Source: Chalciporus piperatus (taxonomy: Eukaryota; Basidiomycota; Agaricomycetes; Boletales; Boletaceae). Taken from it: a stretch of 64,000 bases of DNA. The position numbers and the translations under genes are program-made. Under the pieces are notes generated by a model. It saw only the letters and a list, made by a program, of their open reading frames with translations, was not told where the DNA came from and ran no database searches. The stretch is taken from assembly GCA_038093975.1 (NCBI GenBank), contig JBBPTG010000030.1, positions 124,001 through 188,000 on the forward strand, in the 5' to 3' direction. This document shows, piece by piece, positions 1 through 11,633 of the stretch (position 1 is its first letter; every line of letters starts with the position of its first letter).

Positions 1-1
1 T

Positions 2-1247
2 GATCAGAAACCCGAAAGGGATCCACGCACGGGTGTCCCCATTCTGGATCTCGAGAATTTTTGCTGCGGTAGGGCATTTCGCATGCATGATATGCAGAGG
101 CTGATGTGGTGTTGGCAGGTGCACACGGATTTTCCGCACTAATCGTAAGTCGTGCAACTGCTATCTCTACTTCGACTTGACCCAATATTCACTCTCTCAC
201 CAGGAGACACAAGTAAATGGCCAACCCAAACACCTCGTCCTCTTTGACACCGGACCCGACTCCAAGTCCATCATCCGCAATGCCACCGCCATGCAAACCC
301 CTGTAAACGACATTGAAACGGTCATGCTCTCCCATTGGCACAGAGACCACTCAGGGGGCATGCTCTCCTTCCTGCGCATGCGCAGCCCCAACGCGCGTGA
401 ATGTATCGTCGACTTGCATCCCGATCGTCCTGAGGCGAGGGGTATCGCCGTCCCACCGACGTTCGAGACGATTATTGGCCGTTTACCGGACGATCCGACG
501 TTTGAACAGATTGAGGCGGCTGGGGGGAGAGTGAGAACGTCGGAAGAGCCGCATACGATTGCGGATGGGACAGTTTATGTCAGTGGGGAGATACCTAGAG
601 TGACAGATTATGAGACGGGGTTGTTAGGTGGTATGCGATTCACGGGGGATGAGGGTGGAAATGGAAGGTGGAAATCCGAGCCGGTAAGCTTCAAGCTTAT
701 GTTCATCTCGAGAGTGTGACTTTGGGTTTACGAACGATGATAGCATATCATGGACGAACGGTACGCTGCTGTGGACGTCGCTGGAAAGGGCTTGATCATA
801 TTCAGCGCGTCCGTCATTCATCCCCATTTCGATTGGTGACCCGGATTGACGCTTCGCTCGGCGTTCTAGGTGCTCTCACGCAGGTATCGTCAATGTAGTC
901 ATGGACGCCGTTCAAAAGCTCGCTAGACCGGTCTACATGGTGAGTCCGCGCCTCCCCCTCTTCTCCGCGCTGTCCCGCTCAGTTGACGGTAACAGGTGAT
1001 CGGCGGGCTCCATCTCGCAGGCCCCGAGCTCGTCCCTCGGATCCCTCCCACCGTCAACTTCCTCGCGAACCAACTACGACCTGCTCCAACATATATCTTA
1101 CCGATGCATTGTTCCGGATTCCAGTCCAAGGTTGCTCTGGAACGTGCTTTCGGAGAGGGCTGTGTCCCCGCGGGTGTCGGTATGAAGGTAGAAGTCCGTG
1201 GAGACCGCGAAGGAGATGCAAGATTGCTCCCTGCCGTCTTCAGCTAG
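2..1247 (+). CDS. Metallo-beta-lactamase-fold hydrolase (COG1237-like), 5' end cut by window
   Basis: Six exon pieces can be joined in phase: 2-68, 119-144, 204-683, 744-808, 870-939 and 996-1247. They give about 319 residues plus a stop. The first exon enters from outside the window, so the true start is missing. The zinc-binding motif H-W-H-R-D-H (from HWHRDHSGG) follows the LFDTGPDS strand. Downstream are EPHIMDERY, a CSHAGIVN strand, GGLHLAG and a C-terminal PMHCSGFQ. This order matches the beta-lactamase-superfamily II proteins related to archaeal MptA-type dihydropterin hydrolases. The fungal substrate is unknown. The last exon ends at TAG 1245-1247. The fold assignment is firm; the reaction is inferred only at family level. 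Confidence 0.85.
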
Positions 1248-1580
1248 TCTATGCAATATCTACGCACGGGCACAGCAAAGTGAGACGAGTTAATCAGATA
1301 ATTGAATGAGTGAACATCGAAATCGGAAGGCAGAGGTTGAATGAAGATTCAGCAGAACTGGTGAGGTCTAGCAGCTCGCGCCGTATGTTTTGCAAACCAT
1401 GTGCTGCCAAAGGAACAAAACAGTACCGTCCAAGTCAGAACAATGATCCTTAGTTTTAGCCATTTCAAGTCAAATTCGCGTCCTACTTGCGCCTTGTATA
1501 TTAGTTCCAAGTCCATGAAGAAATGCTATGCTAAATGAGACTGAATACTCAAGATATGAAAGCTCAAACCCCCCCTGCCA
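1248..1580. other. Convergent intergenic gap
   Basis: This AT-richer stretch lies between two convergent stop codons. It presumably holds both 3' untranslated regions. I see no gene or repeat in it. Confidence 0.5.
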
Positions 1581-4013
1581 TCAACCGGAATCAGAATCTT
1601 CAGAGTCATCTAATGGTATTGCCACCGCCGTCGGTCTACTCAACATGTCTCGACCGAATTCCTCATCCACCTGCCGGAGGAATTGAAGGAACTTTTCTGC
1701 CGCCTTTGGTTTCGGAGGAGCCGTATCGTTGATCATGTCGACCACACGAGAATCTTCGTATCGTACGCCATGTTTTCCGTAATTCTTGAGGAGTTGGAGG
1801 GTCTCTCGACATCGTTCACCCCATTCCGAATCCAGTTTCAGCACACGCCAAACGTGTTCCTGTGTGAATCATCGTCAGAAAGAGAGAGAGAGAAAAAGGA
1901 TCACCGATTCTTCGACGACTCACTCTCTCGACAGCACATTTCGGAGCATCATCCCAATGGGCTGGCGTCTGAAGTCCGCACAGTTCAGTGACTCTATCCT
2001 CCACAAACTCGTATTGCTTCAACACCTCAGAAACCCGCTGAGGTCTCGCCGTCGAACGCATATAATCGACCCATCCAGGGTGGTTTTCGACGCGTGATTG
2101 AATATAATTCGCGATCGCTTCGTCCTGTTCCTCTTTCGTATCTGCAAGACGACCGGGTAGAGGCGGCGTCGATGGTTGTTGACTCGAGCTAGCGTGGCCC
2201 GGGTGCCGCGATTTGCGTCGCGTGCGCGACGAATGTCCAAACGACCCAGCATCTGAGGTGGGGGACAACCGGTGCTTATCTGGCCTGGCATAAGTACTCC
2301 TCGATAGTCGCTCTATTTGTTCGTCACGCGTAACTAGCGAATATGTTGGTGGCCGCATTGCAGGGGACATCAGAGTCTCCGAATCAGATCCGGAGTTATA
2401 TGTAGGTCGCGCTTCTGGAGGCAGAACAGGAGGTCGAGGCAATTGACCTTGCGGCACGGGCTGACAAAACGATCAGAGGAACATCTTCAAACCGTCAACA
2501 GATGTGAAACACACAGCTTCCACGAAAACGTTCAAAGTTCTCTCCTTTGATACACCAAGGTGTGCCGATTGGGCTTGATACTGGTCGAATTGATCCACGC
2601 GCATGAAAAACTGTCTGAATTTGCCTCTCATGGTGAAGACTTTTGCAGGCCCTGATGACAAACGAATTAGCGTCGACGTTCCAAACTACAAACAAACGAA
2701 TGACAACCGTCGATTCGGGATGGCCCTTCTTGAAGGGAATTGCAAATATCCACTGCATCCGCCCAGAAACCATCCTCTGGATCATCAGCTACTCTCAAAG
2801 GAACCTTGACCTCTGCCAGTTGTGAATCGGGTACACCGCTTCTCGTGTCTTCGATCAGTAATGTTACCATTCGTAAAGGTCTGTTAGGATCCCGAGGAGC
2901 CTGGCTAACAGATGTCGCTGATACACGTGAGTACGAACTCGATTGATAGATGACTCCATCTTACATGGATTTGTCCGCACTGCAGATGCATTGACAGATA
3001 CGACGCTCGGTGAAGGAGAATAGGAGCGAGAACTAGCTTGTCCAACGTTGTCATTACGGCGTTGAGCAGGAACTAAGGCAACGGCGGTGGCGGGCCGTTG
3101 AGCGTTTGATTGACTCGCAGCACCATTTGCTGGTGCAGTTCGTTTTCCCCCGGATGGATTCTTGGATTGCTTGCCGTTTCGAGGTGGACCGACTGACGCC
3201 GCGCCGCTTGCTGCCGTGGCGTTATTGCTTGGCCCCGTGGTGACATTTCCGGAGTTGTGGCCAAACGAAGAACCCGCCAAAGGTGTCATCGTTGACGAAA
3301 ACGGAAACGATGGCGTCGCTGTACCCGGTTGCGTACCTGCTGGAATATTTCCAGCTCGTACCATAGGTGGAGGAGCCTGATCCATTCCAGGGAAGGAATT
3401 TTGAGGTGCAAGATTCGCAAAGGCGGCCGGAGTAGGTGATTGAGGGGTGGAGGAAGGTTCAGCAGTAAGTCTGAACCTGCCAGTTTGAGACGAATATTCT
3501 TGGTTCTTTTTCTTTCTGGGTGCCCGAGGCTTTGAAGCTTTGGGTGGCTTTGGTGGTGGAGGCGGCGCTTGACCTGGGAGGAAGAAGGGGACTGCGGGCT
3601 TTTGCGGTAGCGCGGCCTGATAGGTGGTGACGTTGGCGTTGGCCGAGGGAGTCCAGGAAAAGCCAACGGCTTGTCGGATGATAGGAGCATTTTCGGGCGG
3701 TGGTATTTCGTTGTCCGCATCGGGTGCAGGGGGGATGACCAGGTCGCCATCATCGGAGGTAGGTGAGAATGAGCGCTGTTGTCGTCTCTAAAGACCGTGC
3801 AATACCGAAGGCCGGGGCTCAGCGAAAGATATGCAAGGGAAATGAAGGATATTGGGGTGGTTGAGACTTACTGGAGCGGGAGAAGCTTCTCTACTGCTCC
3901 TGGTCTCGACGAAGCACCATCGGTGACTAGACAATGATCGGAAAAGGTTGAGAGACTTACGACGATGCATGACGTCTACCCACTCCGAAGCCAACTTCGT
4001 TATCGCTGTCCAT
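1581..4013 (-). CDS. Conserved disordered protein of unknown function
   Basis: Seven exons join in phase: 4013-3961, 3899-3872, 3787-2965, 2917-2708, 2651-2515, 2460-1924 and 1859-1581, giving 688 residues. The N-terminal 280 residues are rich in Pro, Ala, Ser and Asn, with a basic PRKKKNQEY patch. A compact region follows, beginning RPLRMVTLLIEDTRSG and including WADAVDICNSL and a VFTMRGKFRQFFMRV stretch. Next is a Ser/Pro linker with RTRRKSRH. The C-terminal helical region (about 170 residues) reads from EEQDEAIANYIQSR through WRVLKLDSEWGERCRETL, ending in an acidic DDSEDSDSG tail. I do not recognise the family. The basic patch and disorder suggest a nuclear protein, but that is inference. 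Confidence 0.7.
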
Positions 4014-4313
4014 TGCCGGTATGAACTGTTTTCACCGAGTGGCCCGAGTGTGTAATTGTGCGCCGAGTTTGGGTGGATGGTGGGCGCGAGGTGGTATATC
4101 GGAGAGTGTTGTTGTGGTGACTGGTGTACATGAGCAAGGGAATACCTTCAGTCCATGTTCAGTCCAGTTCGACGGTATTTGAGTGGAATCGAGTGCTTCA
4201 GTGGCCCACTCCAACCGAGTCCTGACTGTCACAAACAAAGTATTGTCACCCAAAACGGAAAGCCTTCTCCAAGCCTTGTATTGCACTACAAATATAACAA
4301 GTACCACAAAACT

Positions 4314-5569
4314 TTATTCTGAAACGCCCCCAGTGCTCATTATTCCATGGTTCCCATAGACACGCTTCGCATTCTCCATGAAGATATTGTCCATCTCATC
4401 CTGTCCTACCACTAACTCACGGAAGGAGTCTAACACGAGCTTATACCAGGAGGTCGTTGACAGTGCAGATGTGCCAGACACGGATGAAGATCCAAAGATG
4501 ATCCTCTCAAATCCAAAGGCCTCGATGACAGGGACAACTGAGGGGTAATAAGCGAAACGTAACCCGTCGATTTCATCCTGACTTACTGAAAAGTTTGATC
4601 AGGTTTTTCCATTCTCTCTTCTGTCGTTCGGCCTCGACTTCCGTTGCAGACTCGGCCGTCAACCACGAAGGAGGGAGGAGCTTCACGTGCACGCTTTCGA
4701 ACAGCGAAAGTAGGGACACCCGTTGCCGGTATGTCGTATAACCGGGGTGGTTCATCATCGTGACAACTGGCATGGTTGATCCAAGTGGAGGTGGTAGTAT
4801 GTTGGCTGAATATACCAGGTCAGTAAAGATCAACAAGTGAAGACTGTCGCTTACTCAGGACGATTGCCGCCTTCCTCCCCTCAGCTGATTGGGTTGCTAC
4901 TCTCGTGGCCTTGGTGAGCAGGTTGACCAGGCCGTCGTAGAATGAGGAGTCGGTGGACATGACATCGCCGTCGACATTGATATCGATGACCTTGCTGTTC
5001 TGCAACGCCAACGATAGGTTCTTGACAGGGGTTTCCACCTGAGTTTCGTCCTTGTTTTCCTCCTCCTCTGTCGCCACGGGAAGTGCACCGTTGTATGCGG
5101 TGGTCAGCGCCGCCGATGTAGAGAGGTATGCGGGGACTTCGAGACTGTCCAGTGAAAAAGGCACCAATACCGAAAGGACGGTCACATCCTTGACGCTTGA
5201 TTGTAATCTGTGGAGAGGAAACCAATCAACAACTGCCAATTCAGAAGAGACCAAGACCAAAGCTCACGCTTCTTTGGATTTGATTATGGCCTCTGCAGAC
5301 AACTCTCGTGCTGTCAACACGACATATTTGCTTTTCGCCGAGTCAAGATGAGTCGTATCTGCCTCGTATGCTCCCGAGGAATCAACGTTGAGCTGGAGCT
5401 GAGAGTCAACGATGCCGGCGGGAGTGATAAGACTCGGAGTTGGGGGGATTGAGAATGAATCGGATGTTCCAGTGTTGGGAGGGCTGAAAGCAGACAAGGG
5501 GAGTCGAGGGATTTCCTTTCCCTTACGACGGACGCTTGCAAGTGGGGGTGGTATGTGTGCTGGTGGCAT
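4314..5569 (-). CDS. Amidohydrolase-like protein (PF04909-type C-terminus)
   Basis: Four exons join in phase: 5569-5268, 5207-4855, 4805-4587 and 4537-4314, giving 365 residues. The C-terminal part, PVIEAFGFERIIFGSS followed by SWYKLVLDSFRELVVGQDEMDNIFMENAKRVYG, is typical of the last TIM-barrel strand and helix of amidohydrolase-2 proteins. The N-terminal 90 residues are Pro/Ser rich. The early HxH metal motif expected of active amidohydrolases is not visible, and the family's usual D in the final strand is replaced in FGSS. The protein may therefore be a non-catalytic or strongly diverged relative. It is transcribed away from the repeat-protein gene upstream. Confidence 0.7.
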
Positions 5570-5907
5570 GGGAAGACTTGGATGGAGATAAGAGGGATCC
5601 TCTGCACTTTATAGACGCAAGAAGTTGAGTGATGCTGATCAGCGCTCGATCCAACTTCACTTGATCGGACCCGATCCACCTCGGGAAATCATCGCCTCCA
5701 AATTACCAGTGTGTACGCTATTGTTTTTACTGCCACAATCCCAGTCGCTGCGATCGCTATTGGCAAGTTCAAACAACTCTAGCGGGTGATAACTAAGTAG
5801 CAAAAATAACGTCCATGCGAGGTCCGTGCACAGTTGCAACCGTCCAACATCAGAACCAGAAAACACCGATATAGTAACCAATTTAAAGGTGCCGTCTCCT
5901 CGTCATA
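5570..5907. other. Intergenic gap upstream of the amidohydrolase-like gene
   Basis: This 338-bp stretch lies between the stop of the coiled-coil gene and the start of the amidohydrolase-like gene, both on the minus strand. Only short open frames occur and none shows a family match. It probably contains the promoter for the downstream gene. Confidence 0.4.
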
Positions 5908-7044
5908 TCAACTAGGATCTTGACTGGGATCATTGTGCAATGTTCGCCGAAGCCACAGCTTCGAGGCTGCTGGTGTCGAACGCCGCATCCAGTCCGACCA
6001 TCGTTGTGCCTGTTTTTTCGTCTTCGCCATAGGTTTAGTTGGCATTCGAACATTGTTGGCATTCGCTCAACTTACCACGTGGTCCCGTTCATCGATTTCT
6101 GCAGCAAAAAAATCGTCAAAGGCCTGTAGCGCATGTTCACGTTCCTTTCTCCGACCTTGTTCCCATCCTTCATCAAGTCCTTCCTGCCTTCCAGTCTTCC
6201 GCCCCTGTTTGAGGCCAAGCTCGCGACCTTCCTGGTGACCATACTCGCGCCCTTCTTCAAACCCCTCGTCCCGACCACTCTCGATACCCTCTGTATAACC
6301 TGCGTCCCACCCTTCAATCCGGCCCGTGTTGAACCACTTGCGCATTCCGTACCTCAGTCCTTCCTCCTTCCCAACTTCCCTCACCTGAAGCGTCTTGAGC
6401 TCTGACTGGAACTTTCTGGCCGTATCTCGTGCGCGAGAGGCGCTTTCATCAGCCTCGTTTCTTTGCTTTTCAAGCAACGAAGTGTCTGCCTGCAAGCGCT
6501 TCACGTCCCTCTCGAGGTTTTCGATCTGTAATTGGTACCGTTTAATCTCCTCTTTTTCTCGCGCAGTTTCTAGCTCTAGTTGATATTTGCTCGACTCTGC
6601 GTTCGAGACACGAGTAGTCAACTCATGCACTTTGGACTCTGCATGTTCGGCTCTGGACACGGCTTGATTGGCTCGACGGATCTCGCGATCCAGTCTATCA
6701 CCGGTTGATCGGAGCAACGACTTGAGGTAGTGAGCCTGCTTCTCTTCTTCGGCGAGTACGACACCTAGAATGGAGGACCGCGGCTCTCGGCTACGACTGC
6801 TGGAAGAGGAGTGTCGTTGACTTCGAGAGCGACTGCTGTCTGTGCCATCAAGGGCGTCGATGACTGCGGGGTCCTTGAGGTATCCGGTCAACGGTGAAGG
6901 GGCGGACGTCGCCTCGCGTATCTGCGCGATGATGTCAACCCTGTCGCGAACCTCACTTTTGCTGGGTGTCAATGGCTCAGGATACACGCCAACATCGCTG
7001 TAGGATTCGGGAGAAAGATGTTCATAGAATCGGGAGGTGCTCAT
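5908..7044 (-). CDS. Coiled-coil protein with C-terminal GX3 repeats
   Basis: Two exons, 7044-6076 and 6009-5908, encode 356 residues. Residues 70-90 are an Arg/Ser-rich segment. Residues 95-222 form a heptad-like coiled coil rich in Glu, Arg and Lys. Residues 225-300 are a run in which glycine recurs at every fourth position (GKEE, GLRY, GMRK, then GRIE through GRRK), with one unit degenerate. The spacing resembles the deca-GX3 motif of Yae1/Lto1 iron-sulfur adaptor proteins, but here it is almost twice as long and attached to a coiled coil, so homology is uncertain. The final exon adds a basic, Trp-containing tail. No signal peptide or membrane segment is seen. Confidence 0.8.
6145..6372 (-). 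repeat. Protein-level tetrapeptide GX3 repeat
   Basis: Counting codons from the start at 7044 places 18 glycines at 19 consecutive four-residue steps (residues 225 to 297). The one exception is residue 237, a tryptophan. Variable positions are mostly Glu, Arg, Gln and aromatic residues. Such a helix would carry a glycine stripe along one face. Confidence 0.85.
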
Positions 7045-7553
7045 GGGTCCAGGTTGGAGCGGTGGACACGATGCTAGGGGCTGGGGGGGAATGGGATAAC
7101 TGCGTGATGAGTTCTGCTGTTTGTACTGTTCCGGGAGCGCTGGTACTCAGGCACTGCTGTAACGAACCGGCTGTACGGGCTGTACTCGTGGACTGCGCGT
7201 GTCGAGCAAGTTTGGTGATATCGCACAGGTCTGATGAGGTAGGGATCACCCTCAGGCTTCCAAACTGAATGAATTATGGGTCGCAAGGGTGCGAGGTATG
7301 TCTTGACGTTTACTTTTATGTTGTGTCCGCTGTCCATGCTCCAGCGCTCACTGCGTTGCAAGATCGTCCAGTTCTGGCGGCGCAGTGAACTGCCACCGCT
7401 CATCTCCGTGTAGCGGGCCGGATTCCGGACTCGCGGAAAAGGCAATGAATTCCCATGGCAGATCTCACCACGATCACACAAAAACCCGAACTGAAACTCG
7501 GTCAAGCTAGTACGCGTATAATCTCGTCTACTCCCCCATTTCTATCCTCCATC
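7045..7553. promoter_or_regulatory. Shared divergent promoter region
   Basis: This 509-bp gap separates the start codons of the GX3-repeat gene (minus) and SND1 (plus), so both promoters must lie here or overlap it. No clear TATA box or known operator was recognised. Confidence 0.4.
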
Positions 7554-10500
7554 ATGTCCAATATGAAAGCCGTATGTTGTTGTCTTCATTCCCCGTCTTA
7601 CTCTCTGCTAAACAGTGCGGTTTACAGGTCGTCAAATGTATGTATACCCCACATATGCCTGTACGGCTGACTCAATACAGAACGACGAACAGCCGTCATC
7701 TCCGGTGACACCCTCATCTTGCGTGGCTCTCCAGGTCCGCAAGGCCAGCCCCCAAAAGAAAGGTAATGCCTTTCGCACATCCACACGACACGTCACACCG
7801 AAATGACACGTTGCACGTGGCAGAATCCTCCATCTCGCAGATGTCGCTGCTCCAAGGATGGGTAACACGACGAGGGAAGACGAGGTAAGTTACGAAGGTA
7901 GTCCATTTCCGCGCCTCGCTCGTCCTGACTTATCTTCCCGAGTAGCCATGGGCATTCGAGTCGCGTGACTTCTTACGCGCGATGGCAGTCGGCAAACCCA
8001 TCTCGTTCACGTCAACACATAGCTTGCCACCCAACGACGATACTACGCGCGACCTCGGAGCGGCTGAAATTGGGGGTCTTGATGTCGCATCGGAGATGCT
8101 CAAGAATGGCTGGGTCAAGGTCAAGGAATCGAAACGGGAGCCTACTGAAGAAGACACGCGAAAGCGCGACCTCGAGGCCGAAGCCAAGACAGCGGGGAAA
8201 GGTGTCTGGAACCCCCATGGTCCTCAGGTATATTTCACCTCATCCTCGTGGCTTTCTTGCCCTCGATAATAACGGTCGTGTGCCCCTCAATAGGCTCGTG
8301 TGGTTCACCATACAATGCCCCAAGACTCCCAGGCGTTCGTTTCCGAATGGAAGGGGAAATCGATCGATGGCATGTTTCTGTGTCGTGTTAGGTAGGTCAT
8401 TGGCTGATATGCGTTGACGTAGCATTGGTGGAACAAGTTCGCGATGGATCCACGATTCGCGCACGGCTTTTCATGCCTGAAGGCGAGCATCAAGTGATCA
8501 ACATCGCGCTTGCTGGTGTCCGTTGTGCAAGGATATCATCGAAACCTGATGAGCCATCTGAACAATGGGCAGAAGAGGTACGGATGCCGATTTGACCAAT
8601 CCGCGGGCACAGGCTGAGATCGTACAGGCCAAGTTTTTCACCGAGTCTCGATTGCTTCAACGTGCTGTTCGTGTTGTGATCCTGTCCCTGCCGAATTCCC
8701 CAGCCACCCCATTCCAGTCAGGTGCAACTGCCCCGCCTCCACCTGCTTCGATCTTCATTGGTTCAGGCACGTCGTCACTATCCTTGCTGTAATCTCATAT
8801 TCTCAGCGAGCAACTTATAGTACTTCACCCTGCTGGGAACGTCGCAGAACACTTGGTCGCGGCCGGTCTGGCCCGTGTTGTTGACTGGCATGCAGGCATG
8901 CTCGCAAGCGGAGGTGCAATGGAGCGACTTCGTGCAGCCGAGAAAGTGGCCAAAGAGAAGCGTGCCTGCCTATATGCCAGCGCACCGGTTGCTTCTGCTT
9001 CTGCATCAGCTAAGACGAATGACAATGCTAATGGTAACTCACGATCGTTCGAAGGTGTCGTCATTCGTGTATGGGGCGGAGACCAAATATCGGTGGCAGA
9101 GAAGGAGAGCGGAAAGGAACGCCGCTTGCAATTGAGCTCAACGAGAGGACCAAGGTGAGCTGAATCTGATTTCTTCAGCTTAGCAAGTTTGACTCTTGGG
9201 TCCCAGGCTGTCGGATCCCAAGCAAGCTTTCTACGCTCAAGAAGCGCGAGAATTCCTGCGCAAGAGGCTCGTTGGCAAGACCGTCAGAGTGACTATTGAT
9301 TTCGTCCGTCCCCGAGAGGGTGAATTCGAAGAGCGGGAATGTGCCACCATTCGATACGGTGGATCGAACTCGTGCGGCTGCTTCGGGTAATTTCTAACCG
9401 AAGTTGCAGCACTGACTTACTACCCAGAAATATCGCGGAGCAACTGATTGAGAAGGGTCTTGCAAGCGCTGTTCGTCATCGCCGGGACGACGAAGACCGG
9501 TCGCCAGACTATGACAAGTTCATGGCAGCTGAACAAGCGTACGTGATATAATTTGACGCGTTTGTTCTTCTCCAGTTGACGGGCATTTGCTCCGCAGTGC
9601 TTTGGCAGAACTTCGAGGGATTCACTCCGGCAAGGAGCAGCCAGCACCCAAACAACCCCTTAATCTATCTGAGGCAAGTCTTCGTGGTAGATGCGAAGTT
9701 TATGGTGACCTGATTGTTGTCTAGACTGCAGCGCGTGCAAACTCGTTCCTCAACGGCTTTAAGCGACAAGGCAAGATACCTGCCGTTATTGAATACGTCG
9801 CCTCCGGATCACGATTCAAGTAGGAACCCTTCATTCATTTGGTTTCATCTGTGCTGACATTCATCCTAGGTTGTTCCTGCCCAAGGATAACCAAACCCTG
9901 ACCCTGGTGCTCAGCGGTACTTCAACCAGTCACTGTTCTTCAAGACATAACCTCATCTGCTACTATTAGGTATCCGAGTGCCTCGCACAGCTCGCAATGC
10001 GTCAGAAAAGAGTGAACCGTTTGGTTCCGAAGCTACAGAATTCACGACAAGACGATACATGCAACGAGACGTTGAATTCGAAGTTGAAACGGTCGACAAG
10101 TCCGGTGGTTTTATTGGGGTCTTGTGGCTAAAGACCGAAAACGTCGCTGTTGCGCTCGTTCAGGAGGGGTATGCCTCCGTGCATTCGTTCTCTGCGGATG
10201 GTCTATCATGGGCGAAGCAGCTATATGATGCAGAAGTTCGTACCCTCCCTTTTCATTTGTTTGAGTGTGTCATGCTAACGTGTGGACGCCAGGCTGAAGC
10301 CAAGCAAGCACAACGCAACGTGAGTCTACAACCGATGCGTGCGGAAATCAGCACTGATCATCGTGATCTAGATGTGGCAAGACTACGACGAAGAAGCGGA
10401 AAAGGCTGCTCAGGCACCTGTGGAAGATGATCTTTCAGCACTGAAACCAGAATACATCGACATCATCATTAGTGATGTGCGGACGAAGAACGGCCTCAAC

Positions 10501-11290
10501 TTCTCAGTCCAGGTATTAAACACCGAAGGTTGGGCTCACCATCGATTCTTCTTGTCACTCGACTCATTGGGCCATTTGATTCACAGGCATAGCCTCGCTT
10601 GAGAAGTTGATGCGCGATTTCTCCCTACATCACAAAGCTGCTGCACCTCCTGCAAACTTCACCCCAACGAACGGCGATCTCGTCTCTGCCAAATTCTCCG
10701 ATGGTTCATGGTACCGCGCCAAGATCCGCCGTGCGTCACCCATCAAGAAGGAAGCAGAAGTCACCTTCATCGATTATGGCAACCAGGATACCGTCAAGTT
10801 CTCGAATTTGCGACCTCTCGATCCCAAGTTCCGTTCACTTCATGGCCAGGCGCAGGATGCACGCCTGAGGTATGTACATATGCACCTTGCGCGCGCGCGC
10901 GCGTGTCATCTCCTCCTATGTACGTACTGACGACGGCTGTTTAGTTTCGTCAAGTTGGTGAATCCCGAGAGCGAATATTACCAAGATGCCGTCGACCGCT
11001 TCCGTTCCCTTTGCGAGGGCCGTAAGCTTATCGCTAACGTCGACCACAAGGAAGGGAACCTTTTGCACCTACGACTCATCGATCCCGCAGATCCGAACTC
11101 GGCACAGAACCCTCTTGCATGCGTCAACGCAGATCTTCTCTGCGACGGTCTCGCCTCCATCGATCGAAAGGGTTGCAAATACCTTGGAGCGTACCCGCAA
11201 GTCGTCAAGTATTTGCAAGATTGCACTGCAGTGGGTAAACGGGCCCGTTTGGGGATGTTTGAGTTTGGGGACATTGAGGAGGACGAGTAG
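7554..11290 (+). CDS. SND1: Staphylococcal nuclease domain-containing protein 1 (Tudor-SN)
   Basis: Nineteen exons join in phase to give 903 residues: 7554-7571, 7628-7637, 7693-7762, 7824-7884, 7946-8227, 8294-8369, 8423-8577, 8628-8760, 8821-9154, 9207-9371, 9428-9538, 9598-9673, 9725-9819, 9870-9916, 9970-10235, 10293-10319, 10372-10528, 10587-10869 and 10945-11290. The order is four staphylococcal-nuclease-like OB folds (the first with VVKSVISGDTLILRG), then a Tudor domain (NGDLVSAKFSDGSWYRAKI ... VTFIDYGNQD), then a partial SN fold, as in SND1 of animals. The family acts in RNA binding, splicing, decay and stress granules. The second exon is only 10 nt. Introns at 8370 and 9674 begin with GC instead of GT. 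One intron near 10894 carries a short GC dinucleotide run. Confidence 0.95.
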
Positions 11291-11633
11291 GCGGTGATCG
11301 TGTTTGTTGGATTGGTGCATCTCAGAAGCATACCTAGGATTTAGTGGAAGTCGTGCAATATCTTCACTCAGTCTTTTGATCAAGTTGCAGAACAGCAGTG
11401 GACTCTTTGTTGTTCTGGCATCATTGAATCCGATCGCAACGTTCTCCACCCGGTTACGCGAAACTTGGCCATTGGCACGAAAAGGTTCAAGTCAAAAAAT
11501 ACAAGGCTAAGTTACAATATATCGCTACAGAAAACTGATGACTATGATACAAACTATCGAAGCTGGTTGATATGAGACATTGACGGGAAATTCAGAACGA
11601 AGAAAACCGGAAACACCAGAGACCAGCACGTTT
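11291..11633. other. Convergent intergenic gap
   Basis: This gap lies between the convergent stops of SND1 and transaldolase. It should hold both 3' untranslated regions. No gene was found. Confidence 0.5.

Noticed and set aside
4032..4307. 91-codon minus-strand frame between two minus genes
   Set aside because: No family motif and no splice context. It lies where the promoter and 3' region are expected.
10890..10910. Alternating GC run, a possible Z-DNA former
   Set aside because: It is short, sits in an SND1 intron, and is best explained as simple sequence.
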